From: Streptomyces sp. NBC_01497 | GTDB taxonomy: Bacteria; Actinomycetota; Actinomycetes; Streptomycetales; Streptomycetaceae | NCBI RefSeq assembly: GCF_036250695.1 | Contig: NZ_CP109427.1 | Coordinates: 5,022,001 to 5,086,000 of the forward strand | Direction of reading: 5' to 3' | DNA: 64,000 bases | Part shown: positions 57,327 to 64,000 of the stretch, piece after piece | Position numbering within the stretch: the stretch's first letter is position 1 | How the letters are laid out: the number at the start of each line of letters is the position of its first letter | Program-made: the position numbers and the translations under genes | Notes under the pieces: generated by a model | Database searches by the model: none | Told to the model about the DNA's origin: nothing | Seen by the model: only the letters and a program-made list of their open reading frames with translations

Positions 57327-60008
57327 CTAACTCAGCTGTTCATCCCTGCGAACCAAGCGCGGATGGTGGGTGGATGAAGGCTTGGAGGCCCGCAGACGGC
57401 GGGAGAACGACGCGATGGCCACGAGCACGAGAACAGCGGCGGAACCAGCTGTTCCACCTGCGACGAGTCCCGGCGGCCGGAACGAGCAGTCGACCGAGTC
57501 GCCGCCGTGCAGCTCCACCGCCACGAGCCCCAGATAGGAGTCGGCGGGCCGGCCGTCGCAGCTCCAGCCCGCGATGCGCGGGGCGGAGAGGACCGCGTAA
57601 CCGCTCGACCCCTCGGGCAGCCGTGCGTGCACGCCGCTGTCGCCGACCTGTACGGACACGGCGGCCGTCTTCTTCAGGCCGGTGACGGCGGCGGCGAGCC
57701 GGCCGCGGTCGAGGCAGCCCACACTCCAGGACTTCGGGCCCACCGGCCTGCCCGCCTTGGTGCGGAAGGTGATTCGTTCACCGGGCGCCCGTACGGTGCC
57801 CAGCGAGACGACCGCGGCGCGGAACTTCGGCAGCGCGCCGTGCAGCTCGACGGCGGGGCCGGAGCCGAGCCGCGCCGTGCCCCAGTAGTCGGGGGCCGAC
57901 AGGTACGCCTCGCGGCCCACCGGGCAGACGTGGTCGGCGGGCACCGTGTAGACGTCGGTGCCGAGCAGCGCCTCCTGGTTGCGGAAGGGGGAGCCGCCGT
58001 AGCGGGGCCCCCCGGTCGCCGGGTCGTCGGCCGTCCCGGTCGCGAGAGCGGCGGGCAGCTTGCCCGGCCGCACGGTCACCAGCGGCGGGACGCTCTCGCG
58101 GACCGTCACCGGGGCGTGCCCCGGGTCGGTGCGCAGCCGCGCCCCGACGGAGAAGATCGCGTCCGTCACCGGGTTGTCGAGGCTCTGCACGACCCGTCCG
58201 CCCGAGGTCCAGCCGGCGCCGAGGGCCCGCATGGTCGTCGTGTACGTGTCGGACGTCATGCTGCTGTAGTAGCCCGCGCCCTCGCCGCCGATGAGCAGCG
58301 GATCGTCCGAACTGATCTGGGTGCGCCCCGGGTCGGTGCGGTACACGGGCCAGCCGTCGGCCTTCGCGACGGCGGCCGCACGCGCGCTCTGGTCGGCCCC
58401 CCAGGTCGGGTACGCCTCGAACTTCATGAGCTTCGCGTGGTCGCCGTAGGCCATGGCCGCGGTGGACTGCCCGAGCAGGCTCCCGAGCACCAGGAGCGCC
58501 CCGAGCGCCGGCAGCCACCGGCCGGGGGACCGGCCCCGGGAAGGCCCCGGGACGCCGGTGCCGTGCTCGTGGCCGTCGAGGAGTCCCGCGCGGGCCCACG
58601 GCCCGCCGCCGGCGCGTGCGAGCAGCAGCAGGCCCCCGGCGGTGCCGGCCACGGCGAGGACGAACAGCGCCAGCGCGGGCTTGTTCGTGAGGGAGCTGGA
58701 GGCGGCGCCCAGCCAGAGCGCGGCGAGCACCGCCGTCCCGTACAGCACGGGCCGGATGCCCGGCCCGCCGCGTGACAGCGCGGCCCAGGCCGCCACCACG
58801 ACCACCCCGGCGAGCACGAACGTCTCCCGGTAGGGGCTGCCGTTGGGTATCGCGAAGGCGTGCCAGGCGAGGCTGGTGGGGCGCCACTGCAGGGACACCG
58901 CGACGGCGAGGACCAGGCCGACCCAGCCGGCGCGTTCGCGCGCGGGCACGGCCCGGTCGAAGGCGAGGCCGCCGACGAGCAGCAGGGCGCCCGCGCCGAT
59001 GAAGACGGCGGGCGAGAGGAAGCTGTAGGTGCCCGGCAGCGCCCGGGCGAACACGTCGGTCCACGGCGACGGCGAGAAGACGGCCGTCGAGCCGGGGAAC
59101 GCGTGCTTGGTGCCCAGGTACACCGGCAGCAGCACCGGTGCGGAGAGCGCCACGCCCAGCACCACTCGCCACGCGGCCCGTACGAGGGCCCGTACGCGCT
59201 CGCGGCCGGTTGTGTCCTGGTCGAGCAGCAGTCGCAGGATGAGGACGAGGGCAGCGCCGATGGTCGCCATGTACGCGGTGTAGAAGTTGGCGATCCACGC
59301 GAGGGCCACGATCAGCGGCCCGACGACGGGGCGCCGGGCGGTGCGCGCCCACTCGCCGACCAGGCACAGCAGCGGGAAGGCGATCAGGCCGTCGAGCCAC
59401 ATCGGGTTGTACGAGGCCTCGATGACGGACCAGCCGCAGAGCGCGTAGGTGGCGCCGAGCAACGCGGCGGCCCACCAGGGCGCTCCTGCCGCGGTGGTCC
59501 CCGGACCCGCCCACGTGGGCGCTGAAGGTCTCATTCCGGTTGCGACTTCGGGCTTCGTTCGGTGACGCAACGCCACCAAGTCACCCGTACGGGTGAAATC
59601 ACGGGTCAGCCGGGGCAGGACGGCCGCCATGGCCGCGGCTGCCGCCACCATCTTCAGCACGGTGATCACGTACACCGCGAGATCGATGCGGTCACGCGGG
59701 AAAACGCCCACGAGCAGCGCGAACGGACTCGTGAGGTACGTGCCGAGGTCCGGCAGCGACGCGGCGCCGAAGCCGGACTGCCAGTTGAGCAGCAGCCCGC
59801 CGTGGGCCTTTCCGTGGAGCAGGTCCCACAGGTGCGCGTGGAAGGGTACGAACTGAGCACCGAGATCGTTGATCCCGCGGGCGTGCCTGCCGAACGGGTA
59901 TTGGCGGGCCGCGGCGTCGCCGGCGCACACGGCGACCGCGGTGATCAGGGCGGCGAGAGCCGCCGGGCGACCGCGCACGAGGCCGCGTACGGATTCCAGG
60001 GTGGGCAT
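57327..60008 (-). CDS. YfhO-family membrane glycosyltransferase-like protein
   Basis: The 893-residue protein has 13 or so membrane helices in its first two thirds (e.g. PAALAALITAVAVCAGDAAA, PLIVALAWIANFYTAYMATI) and a large outer C-terminal domain ending in another helix. A family-typical acidic loop lies early (RGINDLGAQFVPFHAHLWDL). YfhO proteins belong to the GT-C fold and are tied to glycosylation of lipoteichoic acid or wall glycans with polyprenyl-phosphate sugars. ATG 60008 was chosen; ATG 60065 would add 19 residues. It is divergent from a polyprenyl-phosphate glycosyltransferase gene. Confidence 0.87.
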   Translation of the reverse strand: MPTLESVRGLVRGRPAALAALITAVAVCAGDAAARQYPFGRHARGINDLGAQFVPFHAHLWDLLHGKAHGGLLLNWQSGFGAASLPDLGTYLTSPFALLVGVFPRDRIDLAVYVITVLKMVAAAAAMAAVLPRLTRDFTRTGDLVALRHRTKPEVATGMRPSAPTWAGPGTTAAGAPWWAAALLGATYALCGWSVIEASYNPMWLDGLIAFPLLCLVGEWARTARRPVVGPLIVALAWIANFYTAYMATIGAALVLILRLLLDQDTTGRERVRALVRAAWRVVLGVALSAPVLLPVYLGTKHAFPGSTAVFSPSPWTDVFARALPGTYSFLSPAVFIGAGALLLVGGLAFDRAVPARERAGWVGLVLAVAVSLQWRPTSLAWHAFAIPNGSPYRETFVLAGVVVVAAWAALSRGGPGIRPVLYGTAVLAALWLGAASSSLTNKPALALFVLAVAGTAGGLLLLARAGGGPWARAGLLDGHEHGTGVPGPSRGRSPGRWLPALGALLVLGSLLGQSTAAMAYGDHAKLMKFEAYPTWGADQSARAAAVAKADGWPVYRTDPGRTQISSDDPLLIGGEGAGYYSSMTSDTYTTTMRALGAGWTSGGRVVQSLDNPVTDAIFSVGARLRTDPGHAPVTVRESVPPLVTVRPGKLPAALATGTADDPATGGPRYGGSPFRNQEALLGTDVYTVPADHVCPVGREAYLSAPDYWGTARLGSGPAVELHGALPKFRAAVVSLGTVRAPGERITFRTKAGRPVGPKSWSVGCLDRGRLAAAVTGLKKTAAVSVQVGDSGVHARLPEGSSGYAVLSAPRIAGWSCDGRPADSYLGLVAVELHGGDSVDCSFRPPGLVAGGTAGSAAVLVLVAIASFSRRLRASKPSSTHHPRLVRRDEQLS

Positions 60009-60131
60009 AGTGATCGAATATGCCAGCCCCGCGGTGAGACACGGCAGTTGGCGGCGTTCGTTCATGAGTCAGCTGTGAGATATTCATGTTTACCTTCCGC
60101 CGTGGACATGCCCTTCGGGTGTTGTTTCCCT

Positions 60132-61178
60132 GTGCTGATCTCGATAGTTGTCCCGTGTTTCAACGAAGCGGAGATCATCGAACGCTTCCACGCCCATGTG
60201 ACCAGGGAACTCGTCACGTTGACCCAGGACCTCGGCCACGAATTCGAACTCGTCTACGTGGACGACGGGAGCCGGGACGCGACGCTCGCCCTGCTGGAGG
60301 CCGGTGCGAAAGCGGATCCGCGCGCGCGGTACGTCTCCTTCAGCCGCAACTTCGGCAAGGAGGCCGCGATGCTCGCCGGCCTCCAGCACGCCGCCGGGGA
60401 CGCCGTGGTCATCATGGACGCCGACCTGCAGCACCCGCCAGAGCTGGTCCGCCGCATGCTGGAACTGCACGCGCAGGGCTACGACCAAGTCATCGCGAAG
60501 CGCACCCGCAAGGGCGACCGGGTCACGAGGACCGTGATGGCCCGCGCCTACTACTGGACGATCAACCGCTTGGTCGACGTCGAACTCGTCGACGGAGTAG
60601 GGGACTTCAGGCTGCTTTCCCGCCGCACCGTGGACGCGGTACTGCGGCTCTCGGAGAACAACCGCTTCTCCAAGGGGATATTCGCCTGGGTCGGCTTCCG
60701 CACCGCGACCTTCGCGTACGAGAACGCCGTGCGCGAGCAGGGCCGCTCGAAATGGAGCTTCGGCAAACTCCTCAACTACGGCCTCGACGGGCTCATATCC
60801 TTCAACAACAAGCCCCTGCGCGCCGCGCTGTACCTCGGTTTCCTGCTGCTCTCGCTCGCGATGCTGTACGCCGCGTGGATCGTCGTGACGACCCTCGTCA
60901 ACGGTGTCGGCACCCCCGGTTACGCGACGCTGCTCGTCGCCATCACCGCGCTCTCCGGCGTCCAGATGGTGATGATCGGAGTGGTGGGCGAGTACGTGGG
61001 CCGCATCTACTACGAGGTCAAGCGCAGGCCGCACTACCTCGTCGCGGCGACCGACGAGGACTTGCGCACCGACGGTGCCCGGGCCGGGCAGGCCAGGACC
61101 GACGGCACGGTGCCCGACCCCGCGGCCGGGACCGCCGGCGGCACGACGCCCGGCAGGGGAGAGCTGGTCCGCGGATGA
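60132..61178 (+). CDS. DPM1/GtrB-like polyprenyl-phosphate glycosyltransferase
   Basis: The 348-residue GT2 enzyme has an N-terminal catalytic domain (ISIVVPCFNEAEIIERFHAH, ELVYVDDGSRDATL, VIMDADLQHPPELV with the D-x-D). Two C-terminal membrane helices follow (AALYLGFLLLSLAMLYAAWI and ATLLVAITALSGVQMVMIGV). It would move a sugar from a nucleotide donor to undecaprenyl phosphate. GTG 60132 fits the family start; ATG 60108 would add 8 residues. Its stop overlaps the GtrA start (ATGA). Confidence 0.9.
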   Translation: MLISIVVPCFNEAEIIERFHAHVTRELVTLTQDLGHEFELVYVDDGSRDATLALLEAGAKADPRARYVSFSRNFGKEAAMLAGLQHAAGDAVVIMDADLQHPPELVRRMLELHAQGYDQVIAKRTRKGDRVTRTVMARAYYWTINRLVDVELVDGVGDFRLLSRRTVDAVLRLSENNRFSKGIFAWVGFRTATFAYENAVREQGRSKWSFGKLLNYGLDGLISFNNKPLRAALYLGFLLLSLAMLYAAWIVVTTLVNGVGTPGYATLLVAITALSGVQMVMIGVVGEYVGRIYYEVKRRPHYLVAATDEDLRTDGARAGQARTDGTVPDPAAGTAGGTTPGRGELVRG

Positions 61179-61648
61179 CCCTCCCGACGCCGGCTCCGGC
61201 GCTCCCGGAGCCGGCGGCGCCGGCCTCCCGCGCGAGGACCTGGTCGCAGCTGATCCGCTTCGCCCTCGTCGGAGCCGTCAACACCGGTACGTACTACGTC
61301 TTCTACCTGGCGCTCCTGAACGGCGCGGGCCTGCCCTACGTCGTCGCCCACGTCATCGCGTTCATCCTGAGCATGATCGGATCGTTCTTCCTCAACAGCT
61401 GGTTCACCTACCGGACCCGGCCGACCCTGCGGAAGTTCCTGCTGTTCCCGCTGACCAACCTGGCGAACTTCGTCATCACCACCGGCGGTGTCTACGTCCT
61501 CGTCGACCTGCTCGGCATGAACGACACATACGCGCCGCTCATCGCGGCCGCGGCGGCCATCCCGATCACCTTCGTCGTCTCCCGGACGATCATGACGCGG
61601 CCCGATGGACCGAGGACGGAGGGGCTCACGCACCCGGTTCGCGGCTGA
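61175..61648 (+). CDS. GtrA-family membrane protein
   Basis: The 157-residue protein has four membrane helices (LIRFALVGAVNTGTYYVFYL, VVAHVIAFILSMIGSFFLNS, LTNLANFVITTGGVYVLVDL, YAPLIAAAAAIPITFVVSRT), the GtrA layout. GtrA is thought to flip polyprenyl-phosphate sugars across the membrane. Its ATG overlaps the glycosyltransferase stop. With the YfhO-type GT-C enzyme nearby, the set contains a donor maker, a flippase and an outer transferase. Confidence 0.9.
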   Translation: MTLPTPAPALPEPAAPASRARTWSQLIRFALVGAVNTGTYYVFYLALLNGAGLPYVVAHVIAFILSMIGSFFLNSWFTYRTRPTLRKFLLFPLTNLANFVITTGGVYVLVDLLGMNDTYAPLIAAAAAIPITFVVSRTIMTRPDGPRTEGLTHPVRG

Positions 61649-61744
61649 ATCGTTGGTCCAGGCAGTGGCCCACGCCACTGAGACTGCCTACCATCGATCA
61701 CTGCAAGGCTTGTGCACCGAAGCACAATCTCTCGGGAGGCCCCC

Positions 61745-62419
61745 TTGAACCGCCTGAAGCGCCCCAACAGCCGTCACCGCGGCCTGTTTTCCCTCTCCGT
61801 AGCGCTGGTGGCGGGGGTACCGCTGCTTGCCGCGTGCTCAGGCGCGCCGCACCCGGGAGCGGCCGCCGTCGTCGGAGGGCAGCGCCTCACGGTGGCCGCC
61901 CTCCAGGGCGAGGTGGACGACGTACGCACGGCGCAGCAGGCGTCCCCCGGGTCCGCGCAGCTGATCAGCAACAGCCCGCAGCTCAGCCAGGCCAAGCTGA
62001 ACGGCATGATCTTCGACCGCATCCTGGACCGCGCGGCCCGGGACGCCGGCGTGTCCGCCAGCCGCCACGAGGTGCAGACCGCGCGGCAGCAGGCGGCGGC
62101 ACAGTCCGGCGGCGAGAAGCAGCTGCAGGCCTCGCTGCTCCAGCAGGGTGCGCTGACACCCGGTCAGATCGACGAGGCCGTCCGCAGGGACGTCCTCATG
62201 TCGAAGCTGGCGGCGGCCGTCGGCGGCGACACCACCACCCCCGCGGGGCAGCAGAAACTGCTCACCGTGCTCACGAAGACGTCGAAGGACCTGCACGTCG
62301 ACGTCAACCCGCGCTACGGGACCTGGGACGACGCCAAGGTCGCGCTCGGCTCCACCAGGACCGACTGGATCAAGCAGGTCTCGGGCGACACGCAGGCCCA
62401 GGAGCCGTCGGACATGTGA
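61745..62419 (+). CDS. SurA N-terminal-like lipoprotein
   Basis: The 224-residue protein has a lipoprotein signal (LFSLSVALVAGVPLLAAC). A helical SurA_N-type chaperone region follows: AAAVVGGQRLTVAALQGEVD, LNGMIFDRILDRAARDAGVS and ALTPGQIDEAVRRDVLMSKL. The PPIase domain is absent, and the protein ends near TDWIKQVSGDTQ. TTG 61745 was chosen because GGGAGG lies 6 bases before it; a GTG at 61712 is an alternative. It lies before mazG on the same strand. Confidence 0.84.
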   Translation: MNRLKRPNSRHRGLFSLSVALVAGVPLLAACSGAPHPGAAAVVGGQRLTVAALQGEVDDVRTAQQASPGSAQLISNSPQLSQAKLNGMIFDRILDRAARDAGVSASRHEVQTARQQAAAQSGGEKQLQASLLQQGALTPGQIDEAVRRDVLMSKLAAAVGGDTTTPAGQQKLLTVLTKTSKDLHVDVNPRYGTWDDAKVALGSTRTDWIKQVSGDTQAQEPSDM

Positions 62420-62467
62420 CGCGCACGCATGAGGGGTCGGTGGCCCGCTGCGGGTAAGTTCGGAAGG

Positions 62468-63475
62468 GTGACGGAGAAGACCACCACCCAGCCGGCCGCG
62501 GGCCGGATCGTCCTGCTCACGGTGAGCCACCGGGTCGCGCCGGGACTGCTGTCCTGGCAGGCGTGGGAGACGCTGCGCACCGCCGACCGCGTGCTGTGCG
62601 CCGACCCCCGCCATCCCCAGCTCCCGTACGTGCGGGACGCCGGCGTCACGGTCGAGCCCGCGGTGCCGACGGCGGAGGAACTCGTCGACGCCTGCCCGCC
62701 CGGCACGACGCTCGTGGTGATCCCGTCAGCGGCAGGCGACGACACCGACACGGCCCTGACCGACGGTCTCGCCCGCCTCGCCGGCTCCGGCCGTGTCCGG
62801 ATGCCGGACCTGGAACTGCTGCCCGGCTCGTACGACCTGCCCGGCGCGCGCCTGCTCGACCTCGTGCAGGTCATGGACCGGATCAGGCGGGAGTGCCCCT
62901 GGACGTCGACGCAGACCCACAAGGGCCTCGCGAAGTACGGAATCGAGGAGGCGTACGAACTCGTCGAGGCCATCGAGGACGGTGACGCGGACGAACTGCG
63001 CGAGGAACTCGGGGACGTCCTGCTCCAGGTCGTCTTCCACGCGCGCATCGCCGAGGACGCGCAGGACCCCGACGACACGTTCTCCATCGACGACGTCGCC
63101 GCGACCCTCGTGGAGAAGCTGATCCACCGCCACCCGCACGTCTTCGGTGACGAGAGCGCACACACCCCCGACGACGTGCACGCCCTGTGGGAGCGCACGA
63201 AGGCCGTGGAGAAAGCGCACCGCACCTCCGTCACCGACGGCATCCCCCTGGGCCAGCCCGCCCTGGCCCTCGCGGCGAAACTGTCGAGCCGCGCCAGGTC
63301 GGCCCGCCTGAGCATCGAACTGCCCACCGAGGACAACCCGCTGGGCTACGCCCTGCTCGCCCTGGCCGCCGAGGCGGAGTCCCAGGGCGTCGACCCGGAG
63401 ACCGCCCTGCGCGCGGCTGCCCGCACCTACCGCGACGCGATCAGGGCCACGGAGAAGGCGCGGCGTACCGACTAG
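62468..63475 (+). CDS. mazG: Nucleoside triphosphate pyrophosphohydrolase MazG
   Basis: The 335-residue protein has a MazG domain in its second half. It contains LVQVMDRIRRECPWTSTQTH, KYGIEEAYELVEAIEDGDAD and ELREELGDVLLQVVFHARIA, with the acidic EExxE and ExxD metal sites, then VEKLIHRHPHVFGD. The N-terminal third resembles a reduced tetrapyrrole methylase-like domain. It hydrolyses NTPs to NMPs and PPi. TAAGTT lies 8 bases before GTG 62468, so a leaderless mRNA is likely. Its stop overlaps that of the convergent SUKH gene. Confidence 0.92.
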   Translation: MTEKTTTQPAAGRIVLLTVSHRVAPGLLSWQAWETLRTADRVLCADPRHPQLPYVRDAGVTVEPAVPTAEELVDACPPGTTLVVIPSAAGDDTDTALTDGLARLAGSGRVRMPDLELLPGSYDLPGARLLDLVQVMDRIRRECPWTSTQTHKGLAKYGIEEAYELVEAIEDGDADELREELGDVLLQVVFHARIAEDAQDPDDTFSIDDVAATLVEKLIHRHPHVFGDESAHTPDDVHALWERTKAVEKAHRTSVTDGIPLGQPALALAAKLSSRARSARLSIELPTEDNPLGYALLALAAEAESQGVDPETALRAAARTYRDAIRATEKARRTD

Positions 63476-63987
63476 TCCTCGTCCCCGGCGAGCGTGATCA
63501 TCAAATCCCTGCTGGCGTCAAGCAGTTCGGCGAAGCCCGGGTGATCGGTGGCCTCCCCGTACTTGGGCGCGAACTCGTGGGCGGCCCACTCGCCGTCCGG
63601 GCCGGTCGCGGCGGGATCGAGCAGCCAGAGATCTTCGCCTTCGGCGATCACCAGGGCGCGCCCGAACAGCGCCGACAGCTCACCCGGTTCGCCGACCTCC
63701 TCGTCCACTTCCGTGTAGATCTCGATCAGGTGGGCGCCCCTGTCGGTGTTCCGCAGCCAGTCGATCCCGGCGCACGGCCCGATCTCGTCGATCCACCCGC
63801 CGACGCCCTGCCAGCCGTCGGTGACGCTCAGGAAGGTCCGCAGACTCGGCGGGAGGCGGGTACCCAGGCGTTGTTCGGTCGCCGTGAGGGTCTCCTCGTC
63901 CGCCGGCTCGGCGCCCAGCCAGTGGGTCTCGATCTGCTCAGCGGTCAGACGCGGGCGCACGTACTCGTTCGCGGTCCGCACGAACAC
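63472..63987 (-). CDS. SUKH-family (SMI1/KNR4) protein, probably 5' partial
   Basis: The visible 171 residues contain the SUKH core: DEETLTATEQRLGTRLPPSL, RTFLSVTDGWQGVGGWIDEI, IYTEVDEEVGEPGEL and DLWLLDPAATGPDGEWAAHE. Such domains serve as immunity proteins against nucleic-acid toxins. A GTG at 63987 is possible, but the frame is open to the window edge, so the true start may lie outside. Its stop overlaps the mazG stop by three bases. Confidence 0.8.
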   Translation of the reverse strand: MFVRTANEYVRPRLTAEQIETHWLGAEPADEETLTATEQRLGTRLPPSLRTFLSVTDGWQGVGGWIDEIGPCAGIDWLRNTDRGAHLIEIYTEVDEEVGEPGELSALFGRALVIAEGEDLWLLDPAATGPDGEWAAHEFAPKYGEATDHPGFAELLDASRDLMITLAGDED

Positions 63988-64000
63988 CCCGCCGTACTCG

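Overview
The window is chromosomal DNA of a high-GC actinobacterium, almost certainly Streptomyces. Codons nearly always end in G or C and GTG starts are common. The genes include an XRE(DUF5753)/DUF397 set, a DUF1918 gene, GHMP galactokinase in a galT-galE-galK operon, Tam, and the block ppc ... pth-rplY-prs-glmU-tRNA-Gln ... mfd ... mazG. I compared nothing with a database; all names come from motifs and domain order that can be read in the sequence.

Left part (1-18 kb): the 3' end of an unidentified gene; a LuxR-type regulator whose receiver lacks its phospho-aspartate; the leftward galactose (Leloir) operon galT-galE-galK with GTGA overlaps and a candidate promoter/operator; a large rightward dnaE (DNA polymerase III alpha); a GNAT acetyltransferase; a second LuxR-type regulator with a very long low-complexity insert; a MarR regulator divergent from trans-aconitate methyltransferase plus a VOC protein, with a perfect palindrome between them; a TetR regulator and a fatty-acid desaturase; and ppc, closed by a strong hairpin terminator.

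Middle part (18-30 kb): a DUF1918 gene, a membrane protein and two small overlapping ORFs; an XRE/DUF5753 regulator cut short by an in-frame TAA, followed by two tandem DUF397 genes; a DUF4232 lipoprotein; the housekeeping run pth, rplY, prs, glmU and tRNA-Gln(UUG); a two-HTH LAGLIDADG-like protein; and a NarL-type histidine kinase without a response regulator. An intact IS5-type element (programmed -1 frameshift, TTA target duplication) sits exactly in the kinase stop codon and regenerates it.

Accessory island (30.5-37 kb): this is the most unusual region. It holds a SUKH-3 protein, a YwqJ-type deaminase, a WHH nuclease fused to a SUKH immunity domain, and a 781-residue protein joining an Imm35/YrhB-like domain, a collagen-like Pro/Gly linker, a deaminase-like domain and a SUKH-4 domain. 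These are toxin and immunity modules of polymorphic-toxin biology, but inside fused, apparently cytoplasmic proteins. A frameshifted secreted protein and a small Cys/His-tailed protein follow.

Right part (37-64 kb): a 14-TM-type MFS exporter divergent from a MacB/FtsX-type ABC transporter; a two-gene cassette (unknown protein plus AbiEii-like nucleotidyltransferase) placed between the transporter and mfd; a secreted HNH (DUF1524) lipoprotein; two further surface proteins; an N-6 DNA methylase-like gene whose catalytic NPPF reads HPPF; a Ser/Thr kinase with a membrane-protein partner; a divergent cell-envelope glycosylation set (YfhO and SAM methyltransferase leftward, DPM1-like glycosyltransferase and GtrA rightward); a SurA-like lipoprotein; mazG; and a SUKH protein that runs off the right edge.
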